From CAXBGS01 sp963975425 (GTDB lineage: Bacteria > Planctomycetota > Planctomycetia > Pirellulales > Pirellulaceae): 64,000 bases of DNA. Position 1 is the stretch's first letter, and each line of letters begins with the position of its first letter. This document shows, one piece after another, positions 55,091 through 64,000 of this stretch. The stretch lies in NCBI GenBank assembly GCA_963975425.1, contig CAXBGS010000014.1, positions 119,931-183,930 of the forward strand, written 5' to 3'. Under the pieces are notes generated by a model that was given only the letters and a program-made list of their open reading frames with translations, was not told the DNA's origin and made no database searches. A program made the position numbers and the translations under genes.

Positions 55091-56401
55091 ATGAAACGTT
55101 CAGCGAAGAAGTCGCGCCGATCGAGAACCTCGCGAGAGCGGCTTTCCGTTCAGCAGTTGGAGTCTCGGAAACTGATGGCGGCCGACTTTGGATTGTCCGA
55201 TTCGGTGTTGTCGATTCAAGGAAGCGAAAACAATGACGTGGCGGAGGTCTATGTCGATTCCGATCAAGTTCATGTTTCGATTTCTAGCTATGACGATGCC
55301 GGCGAGCTGCTTAAACAGAAAACTGAAGCGTTTGCGGTTGATGAAATCGGCCGCATTGTCTTCGATGCAGGCGACGGTGACGACGTACTTGTCAATGATT
55401 CGTCCATTCCCGTGATCGCCCGCGGCGGAAACGGGAATGACATGCTAATGGGCGGTACCGGAAACGATCTGCTGGTCGCCGGTATGGGAGACGATGTCGT
55501 GCTCGGCGGCGGCGGTGACGACACCATCCTGGCCGGCCCTGGCGACAATTTTGTGTTCCACGCGATCTCGGATGATATGTCCGATGAACCGGATACACCG
55601 ACGGATGATACACCGACAGGCGATTCATCGGTCGATGAAGCGACGAGTGAAGATCCGGCAAACGAAGACGTGTCCGACGTGGTTGATATCCCGAGCGATT
55701 TGTCACCCATCGATGACACCACCGGCGATACCGGTTCGAGTGCCGATGGCGACACCGCGGATGATCCCGATGGCAACACGGATGATGCCGCTGACCCCGT
55801 GAGTCCTGTTGATGAACTGCCAGACGAACCGGTCACCCCCGTCGATGATGCCGTCGATCCGTTGCCAGTTCCGCAGGATGATATGGACGTCTGTGTTGCC
55901 GTCGACCCTAGCGATGATTCGTCGCCCAACGATGATTCGTCGCCCAACGATGGTTCGTCGTCCAACGCTGATTCGTCGCCCAGCGCTGATGTGGATGTAA
56001 ACGTTGATGACGCCGACGTGGTGGCAGACCCGGTCGTGGGCGAAGCGGTGGCCGATGAAGTTGATTCGGACCCATCGGATGCCGGTCACACCTTTGATGA
56101 AGTTCCACTTCCGACGGATGTCATCGTTGACGACCCGATTGAATCAGAAACGCCAAATACGGACACGCCGGCTGTCGTTGTTGACGATTCGGAACCGCAG
56201 GGTGATGACACCGTTACCGATGGCGTGGGCAATGCCGACGTTCCGGTGGTGAACGAGACCGACCACGATGTGATTTTCGGTGGAAGTGGCGACGATTGGT
56301 TGTTCGGTGAGGACGGCGACGATTTGATTTTTGGCAACGCCTCGCCGCTGGACGCTCTATCGCTTCGTGATTTGCTGGCGAGCCGGTTCAGCAAAAACTA
56401 G
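55091..56401 (+). CDS. Surface protein with calcium-binding nonapeptide repeats
   Basis: 436 aa from ATG 55091 (AGGA eight bases upstream); the frame extends to 54878 without family likeness. N-terminus KKSRRSRTSRERLSVQQLESRKLMAADFG carries the LE(S)RxLMA export-type motif seen in many planctomycete surface proteins. Two clusters of RTX-like repeats occur: GGNGNDMLMGGTGNDLL/GGGGDDTILAG in the middle and GGSGDDWLFGEDGDDLIFG at the end. Between them lies a 200-residue Asp/Ser/Pro-rich linker with SPNDDSSPNDGSS repeats. Probably extracellular and calcium-dependent. Type I secretion genes are not adjacent. Confidence 0.85.
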   Translation: MKRSAKKSRRSRTSRERLSVQQLESRKLMAADFGLSDSVLSIQGSENNDVAEVYVDSDQVHVSISSYDDAGELLKQKTEAFAVDEIGRIVFDAGDGDDVLVNDSSIPVIARGGNGNDMLMGGTGNDLLVAGMGDDVVLGGGGDDTILAGPGDNFVFHAISDDMSDEPDTPTDDTPTGDSSVDEATSEDPANEDVSDVVDIPSDLSPIDDTTGDTGSSADGDTADDPDGNTDDAADPVSPVDELPDEPVTPVDDAVDPLPVPQDDMDVCVAVDPSDDSSPNDDSSPNDGSSSNADSSPSADVDVNVDDADVVADPVVGEAVADEVDSDPSDAGHTFDEVPLPTDVIVDDPIESETPNTDTPAVVVDDSEPQGDDTVTDGVGNADVPVVNETDHDVIFGGSGDDWLFGEDGDDLIFGNASPLDALSLRDLLASRFSKN

Positions 56402-56418
56402 CGACTATCAGCTCGGAT

Positions 56419-56443
56419 CGCAGGCCAGGGAACGGCCCCTGCG
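56419..56443 (+). terminator. Weak terminator after surface-repeat gene
   Basis: Arms CGCAGG / CCTGCG with inner GGCC pairing, 18 bases after the stop and followed by a TCTAATTGTCTTT run. Confidence 0.4.
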
Positions 56444-56598
56444 GTCTAATTGTCTTTGTGTAAAGTATCTTGATGTAAAAGTAAGTGTCGCGTAGAGTTG
56501 AACATGGTCACTGCCGCTGTCGACGCGTCAGGGATTCTCTGGCTGACGGACAGCCGTTGATTTGATCACTCGGGACGCATGTTCAGGTGCTGATTCGT

Positions 56599-57096
56599 AT
56601 GGATAAAGATGTTGTCGATACGCTAATCAAACAGTGAAAATCGGAACGACCCGACTTGGATGGAAGGTCGATGGCTGTCGTCGGCAGAATCCTGCGGATT
56701 TCGCGGTACTTGGACCGCCGAGTCAATCAATCTGTCGAACCCTTTGGGATCGCGATCTGGGGCTTCGATCTTCTTGCCACGCTCCGTCGCCAAGGGGCGC
56801 CCTATGCGATGACTCCTTCGGATTTGATGCAGTCCGTCATGCTTTCATCGGGTGCGATGACCAATCGGATCGACAAGTTGGAAGAGATGGGATTGGTCCG
56901 ACGGAAACCATCGCCCAGTGATCGACGATCCTTGTTGGTCGAGCTGACCGGACAAGGTCTTAAGGTAATCGACGAAGCAATTGCGGTGCGTTTCAAGGAA
57001 GCGGACGATGCGGTCAGCGGCCTGACAAAAAAAGATCAAAAGCAATTGGGCACGTTACTAAAACAAATGCTGATGCACCTGGAGTCACAAGCTTAG
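56599..57096 (+). pseudogene. MarR-family regulator gene interrupted by in-frame TGA
   Basis: Frame from ATG 56599 reads MDKDVVDTLIKQ, then TGA at 56635-56637, then KSERPDLDGRSMAVVGRILRI and the whole MarR winged-helix core (GAPYAMTPSDLMQSVMLSSGAMTNRIDKLEEMGLVRRKP read in parts, DRRSLLVELTGQG). In relatives of this family the sequence is Q-W-xxERPDLD, so TGA stands exactly where TGG (Trp) is expected. Translation could restart at TTG 56656 or ATG 56671, giving a protein of about 141-146 aa with almost the whole core intact. A nonsense mutation, a sequencing error or readthrough are all possible. The gene sits just upstream of the DUF3891 protein, which may be under its control. Confidence 0.75.
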
Positions 57097-57108
57097 CGAG
57101 GGTTGGAG

Positions 57109-58014
57109 ATGTTGAAAACGAATTGCAATGGTGAGATCTGGTGCGTCACTCAGCCCGATCACGGCGCTGTCGCTGGTTATCTGGCGGCGCACTGGGGAAA
57201 CTCGGATTTGCTGGCACCCGGAAACTTTGCCCATTCGCCTGATGCCGAGCGGTTGCGCGCCGAAGTTGTTTTTGCAATCGCGAATCACGACAACGGCTGG
57301 TGGGAATGGGAGGCTGCACCGGAATTCGATGGCATCGATGGTTTGCCGCTCGATTTGACCGATGTGTTGGGCGACCAGCAAGCTTCGATGGATCGCTGGC
57401 GGTGGGGCGTTCCAAGATTCGCGGACACTCATCCCTATGCCAGTTTGTTGATGAGTTGGCATGCCTATTGGTTGTATGCACAGCGCGCGGACGAAGAAAA
57501 CGATCCGGCGTTCGCGCATCCGTTATTTTCGACCGAAAGGGCACCGCTCGATGGGCAGGCATTGCAGCAGGCGGAATCGTTTCTCGCCGAGTTACGTCAG
57601 TTGCAACAACGTTTGATGAAACCAGTTCTCGATGACCCTGCAACTTCTCATTGGATGCAGCCGGATCATTTATGGCCTCACGTCCGGTTGCTGCAAGTCC
57701 TCGACAGCCTGTCGCTGTGGATGTGTTCGGGGCTGATTCCGGGCGATGACGGTCGCCGCGGTGGTCCAGGGCAGCACGCCGTCACGTTTCATGACGTGCC
57801 GACATCAAACTGGCATAACCGTGTCGATCTATCGGTCTCGCCCATTGACGCCGGACGCGCGTCGATCGAACCCTACCCGTTTGATCAGGATGAACTGGTC
57901 GTGCATTTGCCGCTAAAGCGGTTTTCACGAGCGATCGAAAAAACAGCCAACCCTGCATTGCACTGGGCGGCGCAACCGACGCAGATCGTAGAGTTCACGT
58001 TTTGCCGCATCTGA
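57109..58014 (+). CDS. DUF3891 family protein
   Basis: 301 aa from ATG 57109 (preceded by GGTTGGAG); a TTG at 57103 is also in frame. Conserved pattern: CVTQPDHGAVAGYLAAHWGN, FAIANHDNGWWEWEAAP, HPYASLLMSWHAYWLY. The QPDH, HDNGWWEWE and SWH stretches are the DUF3891 family signature and include likely His/Asp metal ligands, so it may be a hydrolase. Real function unknown. Twelve bases after the MarR stop, hence probably one transcript. Confidence 0.83.
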   Translation: MLKTNCNGEIWCVTQPDHGAVAGYLAAHWGNSDLLAPGNFAHSPDAERLRAEVVFAIANHDNGWWEWEAAPEFDGIDGLPLDLTDVLGDQQASMDRWRWGVPRFADTHPYASLLMSWHAYWLYAQRADEENDPAFAHPLFSTERAPLDGQALQQAESFLAELRQLQQRLMKPVLDDPATSHWMQPDHLWPHVRLLQVLDSLSLWMCSGLIPGDDGRRGGPGQHAVTFHDVPTSNWHNRVDLSVSPIDAGRASIEPYPFDQDELVVHLPLKRFSRAIEKTANPALHWAAQPTQIVEFTFCRI

Positions 58015-58143
58015 AAAAATCGGTCTTCACTGGCGACCTTCTGCCGACGAAGGTGCCAGCAAGTGGTGGCCAAGGTCACTTTCGGCAAGACTCTCTTATG
58101 GAGAGCGATTTGGCCAACGACGAATAGATTTGATGAACAAGAG

Positions 58144-58839
58144 ATGAAAAAGATTTGTGTGATCGGTGCGTCGGGAAAGCTTGGGCGATACATGGTGCAG
58201 CATGCGCTTGATCGCGGATACGAAGTCATCGGTGTCTGTCGCCCGCAAAGCATTGGCAAACTGGATGAATTGAAGGATCAAATCACGCTGTTGCCTGGCG
58301 CGACCAACGATCGCGAAGTGATTCGGCAAGCCGTTGCCGGTTGCGACGGTGTTCTGACGGTTTTGGTTCCCTGGGGCGTTCGGAACTATTCGTCGGGTAC
58401 CGCGCAAGCCGTGTTGGATTTTTCTCAGCCCAACGCACGTCTGATCTTTTCTTGCGGGTGGCACATCAGTCGCGACGGCCAGGATATTTACAGTTGGAAA
58501 TTCAAAGCGCTGCTGAAGGTCTTCGGATCGCTTGCCCGGTTCATTCGAGTGGTCGACCTGAACGATCAAGTGGAGGCGTGTGAGCAAATCTTTGTAAGTG
58601 ACAAGCGGTGGACGGTCGTTCGCGGCAGTGACTTGGAAGAAGGGGAAAGCCAAGGGCTGCCCGTGTGGAGCCGACATGTGGGAGACCCTGTGCTGGAGAG
58701 CAACCTGACCCGGCGCATTGATTTCGCCTTGTTCATGGTTGCGGCACTGGAAGACGAATCGCTGGTTCAGGAGGCTCCGGCAATCGTCGGCTGCCAAACG
58801 GAATCGGCGCGATCGTTTGCTCATTCGCGGCCGGAATAG
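58144..58839 (+). CDS. NAD(P)-binding protein, atypical SDR (NmrA-like)
   Basis: 231 aa from ATG 58144 (MKKICVIGASGKLGRY), which begins the Rossmann GASGKLG motif; a frame extension to 58063 lacks support. Has GATNDREVIRQAV and a substrate side without an obvious YxxxK. An atypical short-chain dehydrogenase or NAD(P)-sensor protein; substrate unknown. Third gene of the MarR-DUF3891 group by direction, separated by 129 bases. Confidence 0.8.
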   Translation: MKKICVIGASGKLGRYMVQHALDRGYEVIGVCRPQSIGKLDELKDQITLLPGATNDREVIRQAVAGCDGVLTVLVPWGVRNYSSGTAQAVLDFSQPNARLIFSCGWHISRDGQDIYSWKFKALLKVFGSLARFIRVVDLNDQVEACEQIFVSDKRWTVVRGSDLEEGESQGLPVWSRHVGDPVLESNLTRRIDFALFMVAALEDESLVQEAPAIVGCQTESARSFAHSRPE

Positions 58840-59149
58840 TTACTGTCGCTCGTGAATCGCCGGCGACGGTTTGCCCTTTCTTGCGATGTCACTCTTGATC
58901 GTAGCCGGTGAATATGTGCATTGCGGTACTATTCTGTTTGCCGATCTTCGTTTTTCTGTTCGTGGGGTGAACAACTCGCTTGACACGGTCACTCTGTTCT
59001 TTCTAAGAAGCAGTGATTGGGGTTTCTAGCAATGATGTGCACCAACGTCCAGATGAAACATTCCACCTCAAATGAGTCGTGAGACAATAAACTAATCAGC
59101 AAATTACTTTGACGTCGTCGGTTCAGACGAAACGTATGGGGCAGAAAAT
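58840..59149 (+). other. Intergenic region
   Basis: 310 bases, AT-richer than neighbours near 59010-59110. No gene or strong repeat seen. Probably holds the porin promoter. Confidence 0.4.
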
Positions 59150-60589
59150 ATGTTAACGCAGTCCGTTCTGCGTGCGCTACGGTGCTCAGTGGTCATGCTG
59201 CTGATGTCGAGCGCGTATGCAGAGGAAAACTCAGTTGGTCCACCGGGTCACGATGCTTGGCAGGAGTATGGCTGGAGTGCGCCGGATGCTGAGGAATCGC
59301 GGGCTGATAATGCGGAGTTGGCCACCGACGCAGGTACTTATCGTCATGCGACAGTGGCATCAACCGATCGAGAATCGGTCACGCGGAATGTCAGCGAGAC
59401 CGTGAATGGCTCTTCGGCATCGGGCGATCGCGGTTGGGATCTGCACGGGGCTTTGACACAGGGTTTCACCGGAAATCCAAACCAGCCAGCCAACGGCTTG
59501 AACCGTCCCGTCGTGTTTAACGATCGAGCGAACCAATATCTTCTCAACCAACTCTATATTTCGGCTGAGCACCATTGGCTGACGCGTTCGTCGTGGCGGT
59601 TTCGCTCACAAGTCGATTTGAATTATGGATACGATTCTCAATTTATCTCGGTATCCGGACTTGAACGTCATAAGAATCGTGGGCGAAAGTGGAACTCAGA
59701 TACGGAACACTACGGCATTGCGGTCCCACAGTTATTTGGGACGATCGAATCCGGTGGTGATCAGTCGCTGCAGGTGAAGCTGGGCCACTTCTATTCCGAG
59801 GCGGGTTTCGAATCGGTGGTGGCAGGTGAAAATCCGTTCTACTCGCACTCTTATGTGTTCTCCTACGGAACACCCTTTACCTTTACCGGTGTTTCCGCAT
59901 CCTATCAGTTCGACTCACGTTTGACCGCGATCACGGGTTTTAGCCAGGGTTGGGACTCATGGTCCAATGATGCCGGTTCATGGAATTTGCAGTTTGGCTT
60001 GCGCTATGACGGTGGCCATGCCGACGATTTTTTGCAGGTACTGCTGCTGACCGGCGAGGACTTGAAGAACACTTTGTCCGATGGAGTTGCTCAGGCGGAC
60101 ATTCGTAACTCCATCCATGTCATTTACAAGCGGCGGTTGTCGGATTCGATTTTCTATGTCGCCGACGGGACGTTAGGCTATCAGCGTGACGCGATTGCCG
60201 TCGTCGATCTGGGATCCGCAGTGATCGGGTTTGATTCGGCTAAATGGTTTGGGATTGCGCAATACTTATTGTGCGAACTGGCGCCTGGACACACCGCAGG
60301 CGTACGAATCGATTGGTTTCAGGACCGCGATGATAGTCGAATCGGAACACCAGTTCGTTTCGAACCCGGTGGCGACGTGTTGCTAGGCGGGAACTTTTTG
60401 GGCCTGACGATCGGTTCTCAGCACCGCATTTTTCCAAATGTAACGGTGCGCCCAGAGCTTCGTTGGGATCGGTCCGATTCTCGTGGGAACCCAGACGTTC
60501 CTGGGGGCGACAGTTCGATACGCGCCTACGGAGACCGGACCGACGCAAGCCAAATCACGCTGGCGGCAGATATCACAATTCAATTTTAG
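59150..60589 (+). CDS. Outer-membrane porin-like beta-barrel (BBP2-type)
   Basis: 479 aa. Signal peptide (RALRCSVVMLLMSSAYA/EE). After a hydrophilic 70-residue region, alternating aromatic/polar strands run to the end: LLNQLYISAEHHWL, WRFRSQVDLNYGYDSQF, LQVKLGHFYSEAGFESV, GVSASYQFDSRLTAITGFSQGW, IFYVADGTLGYQRDA, GVRIDWFQDRDDSR and ITLAADITIQF with a final Phe, as in outer-membrane barrels. Pattern matches the planctomycete/verrucomicrobial putative beta-barrel porin-2 family. Likely passive uptake channel. Confidence 0.82.
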   Translation: MLTQSVLRALRCSVVMLLMSSAYAEENSVGPPGHDAWQEYGWSAPDAEESRADNAELATDAGTYRHATVASTDRESVTRNVSETVNGSSASGDRGWDLHGALTQGFTGNPNQPANGLNRPVVFNDRANQYLLNQLYISAEHHWLTRSSWRFRSQVDLNYGYDSQFISVSGLERHKNRGRKWNSDTEHYGIAVPQLFGTIESGGDQSLQVKLGHFYSEAGFESVVAGENPFYSHSYVFSYGTPFTFTGVSASYQFDSRLTAITGFSQGWDSWSNDAGSWNLQFGLRYDGGHADDFLQVLLLTGEDLKNTLSDGVAQADIRNSIHVIYKRRLSDSIFYVADGTLGYQRDAIAVVDLGSAVIGFDSAKWFGIAQYLLCELAPGHTAGVRIDWFQDRDDSRIGTPVRFEPGGDVLLGGNFLGLTIGSQHRIFPNVTVRPELRWDRSDSRGNPDVPGGDSSIRAYGDRTDASQITLAADITIQF

Positions 60590-60665
60590 GGAAGTATGTG
60601 GCACAACGGCTCGCGCATCTCTTCGGTGATCGCGTGTAGTTGTGCTTCCACGGATGGGGTAATTC

Positions 60666-63600
60666 ATGTTTTCAAAACAAACAAGACGATCTCGACGCCT
60701 ACGACACTTTCGTCGCTTGTTGACGCAACAACTAGAGGATCGATTGCCCCTCGCCGTCGATACCTACTTTCTGAACCTGACGGGGCGAGGCGAAGTTGAT
60801 TTAATGGGGCCGACTGGTGGGTCGGATGTTGAGGACGTGTTTGTTCGTCATCCATTCAGCCCCGGCGGAATCATTGATACTCGTAATATTGCCGGGCTGA
60901 ACGACCTTGCCCCGATCGTTGGTGAAACTGAAATCGTTGCAAACCCAGGCGCCGATCTAGACCTGATCGTCCATGCCAATCCAGGGGTTCTAGCCAATGC
61001 ATCGGATCCCGAAGGCGGTGAGATAACCGTTCAAAGCCATACGCCGGTGAGTATGCTCGGGGCCGAAGTCGACATCTTTTTTAATGGTGCTTTTGCATTT
61101 GATCCCCGCACCAGTGATGCAATTCAGTCATTAAAACCCGGTGAATCTCTCGTCGATGAGATCACTTTCCGCGTTGTTGATAGCGGTGGGGTCGTTACGC
61201 GCGCGTCCGCAAGGTTGGCACTTTCAGGGTCCAACAATCAGCCCGAGATTGTGACAAATTTGGGCATGGCGGTCCAGGAAGGTCAAGTCACCTTGCTTTC
61301 ACCTGATGTTCTTGAGATTCGCGACCCTGACGATAGTGGCGAGGAATTGATCTTAGATGTCACCATGGCTCCAATGCACGGCTATTTAGTGCGTCAGATA
61401 GAACCTGGTGTACCTATTCTTTCCTTTGACCAGGCTGAGCTCGAAAACGGCGAAATCCTATACGTGCATCAAGGCAGCGAATCGCCTGTTGATTCATTCG
61501 AATTTTCTGTTCGTGACGGAGGCGAAGATGGAACGATGCCGGCTTCCGATACTTTTACGATCGTCATTGTTCCTACCAACGACGAACCACAGTTCATGGG
61601 ATCGCTGCCGCTATCGGTCACCGCGGTTGAAGAGACGGAAACAAACATTGATCTAAGCGGTATCACACTAAGCGATCCAGATAGCGTCGAACTGATCGTC
61701 ACAATTCAATCGAATAATGGGACGCTGAGTGGAGCTGCGGCACCCAATATCACAGTCAATGGGTCGGGAACTGACACGCTTAGTGTTCAAGGTGATGTCG
61801 ACGATCTCAACAGCTACTTTGATAACGCTTTGAATGTCGGATACACCGGCAACGAAAATGTTCAGGGCGACACGGCCGATGAGATCAGCGTTTCGGTATC
61901 CGACGAAGGGCCAGCGGTTGCGTTAGGAACTATCCTGGTTGACATCACCAATACGCCGGACCCGCCCGTAAACCTCGGAGCACTACCTGGTGATGTCGTT
62001 GTCGTCGAGGATGCTCGCTCAGCGATCGATATAGGTGCACTTGAACTTGAGGAACCTGATGGCCAGTCGGTAACGCTATCGATCGACGCAATGGATGGGA
62101 CGTTGTTTGCAAACGCGACTCCGCAAGTCAGTGTCGGCGGTAGCGGAACCGCTACACTTTCGCTTGCGGGGCAAGCAGATGACATCAATGCCTTCTTGCA
62201 GGTGCCCGATGTCCTTGAGTATTTGAGTGCGATGGATTCGTTCGGCGATGATGCCGACCTATTGACGGTATTGGTCTCTGATGGTGGTCCGGATATTAAT
62301 TTAGGCACAGTTAATGTCGATATCACCGAGGCTACCGACCCGCCATCGAACGCGGGGTCGTTGCCAAGTGATATGACCGCGGTGGAAGACTCGGGTTCAG
62401 ACGTTGATTTAAGTTCGGTCTATTTGAATGATCCAGACCTGGACGTGTTGACTCTGCGAATTGCGGCCGTCGAGGGGACGCTCAGTGGGGCGGCTTCCGC
62501 AGGCGTTAGCATCAGCGGGAATTCAACCGGCACGCTCGAATTGGTCGGCGAGATCGACGACCTGAATTCCTATCTAGAGACGGCGTCGAACCTTCAGTAC
62601 TTGGGGGCTTCCGATGCGTTTGGCAACGATGTCGATCAGCTCGTTGTCTCGGTCTCGGACGGACTTTTATCCGTCGGTCTAGGGACCGTGAACGTTGACA
62701 TTGTCGGAATTCCAGATGCACCAACCAACGAAGGAACACTCCCCGGCGAGTACGATGGTATCGAGGATGAAAGCTCCACCGTCACGCTAGATTTGATTGA
62801 ATTGAGTGATCCCGATGGAGATGATTTGGAACTTACGATCGAGTCCGTGGGCGGCGCGCAACTTTCCGCAACTCCTGCCGATGGAATTACGATTTCCGGT
62901 TCAGGAACTGACGTACTGACTGTTGGCGGTTCCCCGGAAGAATTGAACGAGTACTTGGATTCCATCGGCAGCATCACATACCTCGGCATCCTAGATGCGT
63001 TCGGAGACAACGTCGACCAGCTCTCTGTCTCGGTCACGGATGGCGGGCTTGTGGTGGATCTAGGTCTGGTCAACATCGATTTGGCAGGAGTCAACGACGC
63101 CCCGTTCAACGCCGGGACACTGCCGACTGACTTTGTGGTGGTCGAGGATATCCTTTCAACGATCTCTCTGGCGGCGATGGACTTGGTCGATGTGGACGCC
63201 GGCGGCAGCGACTTGACGCTGACGCTGACGGTGGACACAGGCGTGATCGATGCAGTCGCGAGCCCGTCGGTTGAGATTTTCGGTGACGGATCGGCCGAAG
63301 TTGAACTCGTCGGCACGCTGACTGAATTGAACGCTTACCTTGATGTCGCGACGAACCTCGGCTTCTTGGGCGACTTGAATGACAGTGGTAATGATGCGGC
63401 CACCGTGACGGTCACGCTCAACGATGGTGGTGGTACCGGAACCGGTGGTGGTACCGACATCGTACTGGGGACCATCAACGTCGATATCTCCGGGGTGAAC
63501 GATGATCCCTTCGACTCGGGAACCTTACCGAGCAGCCTGGCGGTGGTCGAAGACGTCCTGTCCACGATTTCACTGGCGGCGATCAACTTGACGGATGTGG

Positions 63601-64000
63601 ATGCGGGTGGCGACGATTTGACGTTAACCCTGCAGCTTGATTCAGGCTTGCTGCAAGCCGCTGGGGATGTTTCGGTCGACATCACCGGCAGCGGCACCGG
63701 CGAATTGAACTTGGTCGGTACGCTTTCGGAACTGAACGCCTATCTGAACGTCGCAACCAACCTTGGTTATATCGGTGTGCTCGATGCCAGCGGAGATGGC
63801 GCGGCCGAATTGACCGTGACAATCAACGACGGCGGTAATAACGGGACCGGTGGCGGAACGGATATCCTGATCGGGACGATCGACGTTGATATCGATGCCG
63901 TCAACGACGCCCCGTTCAACGCCGGGGCGCTGCCGACTGACTTTTTGGTGGTCGAGGATATCCTTTCAACGATCTCTCTGGCGGCGATGGACTTGGTCGA
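60666..64000 (+). CDS. Giant cadherin-like repeat surface protein, 5' part
   Basis: Starts at ATG 60666 after GGATGGGG and stays open to the window end: at least 1,111 codons, no stop. N-terminus is basic and contains QQLEDRLPLAVD, the same export-type motif as in the 55091 protein. From about residue 310 it is a tandem array of roughly 125-residue units beginning (G)(S/T)LPxxxxxVEDxxS and containing LxDxDxxxLxL, a GSGTxxLxLxG segment, LNxYLxxxxNLxYxG and SVSDGG. The last units are 135 residues (405 bases) and carry an extra Gly/Thr loop. The units resemble cadherin/Ig-like surface repeats with Asp-rich calcium sites. Probably an adhesin or matrix protein. Signal for attachment lies beyond the window. 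Confidence 0.85.
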   Translation, partial: MFSKQTRRSRRLRHFRRLLTQQLEDRLPLAVDTYFLNLTGRGEVDLMGPTGGSDVEDVFVRHPFSPGGIIDTRNIAGLNDLAPIVGETEIVANPGADLDLIVHANPGVLANASDPEGGEITVQSHTPVSMLGAEVDIFFNGAFAFDPRTSDAIQSLKPGESLVDEITFRVVDSGGVVTRASARLALSGSNNQPEIVTNLGMAVQEGQVTLLSPDVLEIRDPDDSGEELILDVTMAPMHGYLVRQIEPGVPILSFDQAELENGEILYVHQGSESPVDSFEFSVRDGGEDGTMPASDTFTIVIVPTNDEPQFMGSLPLSVTAVEETETNIDLSGITLSDPDSVELIVTIQSNNGTLSGAAAPNITVNGSGTDTLSVQGDVDDLNSYFDNALNVGYTGNENVQGDTADEISVSVSDEGPAVALGTILVDITNTPDPPVNLGALPGDVVVVEDARSAIDIGALELEEPDGQSVTLSIDAMDGTLFANATPQVSVGGSGTATLSLAGQADDINAFLQVPDVLEYLSAMDSFGDDADLLTVLVSDGGPDINLGTVNVDITEATDPPSNAGSLPSDMTAVEDSGSDVDLSSVYLNDPDLDVLTLRIAAVEGTLSGAASAGVSISGNSTGTLELVGEIDDLNSYLETASNLQYLGASDAFGNDVDQLVVSVSDGLLSVGLGTVNVDIVGIPDAPTNEGTLPGEYDGIEDESSTVTLDLIELSDPDGDDLELTIESVGGAQLSATPADGITISGSGTDVLTVGGSPEELNEYLDSIGSITYLGILDAFGDNVDQLSVSVTDGGLVVDLGLVNIDLAGVNDAPFNAGTLPTDFVVVEDILSTISLAAMDLVDVDAGGSDLTLTLTVDTGVIDAVASPSVEIFGDGSAEVELVGTLTELNAYLDVATNLGFLGDLNDSGNDAATVTVTLNDGGGTGTGGGTDIVLGTINVDISGVNDDPFDSGTLPSSLAVVEDVLSTISLAAINLTDVDAGGDDLTLTLQLDSGLLQAAGDVSVDITGSGTGELNLVGTLSELNAYLNVATNLGYIGVLDASGDGAAELTVTINDGGNNGTGGGTDILIGTIDVDIDAVNDAPFNAGALPTDFLVVEDILSTISLAAMDLV

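Noticed and set aside
1..64000. tRNA, rRNA, transposase, integrase and attachment sites
   Set aside because: Looked for typical motifs while reading; none was convincing.

Overview
The window looks like chromosomal DNA of a planctomycete, most likely a Rhodopirellula-like member of the Pirellulaceae. This is inferred from gene content: a PVC-type membrane-bound dehydrogenase with a C-terminal CxxCH cytochrome, a secreted sulfatase, a Ser/Thr kinase with a membrane anchor, two surface proteins that share an N-terminal LE(S/D)R export-type motif, and many secreted proteins of unknown function. There is no integrase, transposase, CRISPR array, rRNA or tRNA that I can recognise. About 50 genes are tightly packed, often with 1-4 base overlaps (ATGA, GTGA, TGATG), and GTG or TTG starts are common.

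Layout. 0-7 kb (minus): two secreted proteins of unknown function, then the obgE-coaX-(J-like protein) run. 7.6-12.9 kb (plus): a sigma-70 factor with extra N-terminal helix-turn-helix domains and a strong terminator, then an aldo/keto reductase, a sugar-phosphate isomerase-like protein and a sulfatase. 13-15.3 kb (minus): five small pilin-like genes in the type II secretion order G-H-I-J-K. 15.4-20.7 kb: astD-astB of arginine succinyltransferase catabolism, a nitrilase-family amidohydrolase, and the transhydrogenase sthA. 20.8-27.2 kb (minus): hpf, a IIA-Ntr-like protein, HPr, enzyme I, a DUF2344 protein and RNase E/G. This is a regulatory phosphotransferase chain with no sugar permease beside it. 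28-31.8 kb: a Lys-rich small protein coupled to agmatine deiminase, then the kinase. 32.4-39.6 kb: an OmpA lipoprotein, a thioredoxin-domain protein, a helicase plus a DUF932-like protein, and a membrane protein with a zinc ribbon. 39.8-48.6 kb: a sodium/solute symporter with a 50-residue membrane partner, a Gfo/Idh oxidoreductase, an M20 deacylase, a threonine dehydratase-like enzyme and the large dehydrogenase-cytochrome.

48.6-53.8 kb is a signalling island: four single-domain response regulators, one FixJ-type regulator and one REC-histidine kinase. 53.9-64 kb holds dihydrofolate reductase, a zinc-ribbon protein, a calcium-binding-repeat surface protein, a MarR regulator interrupted by an in-frame TGA, a DUF3891 protein, an NAD(P)-binding protein, a porin and the first 1,111 codons of a giant repeat protein that runs off the window.

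The most unusual items are the extended sigma factor, the MarR gene with TGA at a tryptophan position, the un-listed small symporter subunit, the isolated pseudopilin set, the helicase/DUF932 pair and the response-regulator island. I did not find one clearly new multi-gene system. The best candidates for one are the signalling island and the helicase/DUF932 pair.
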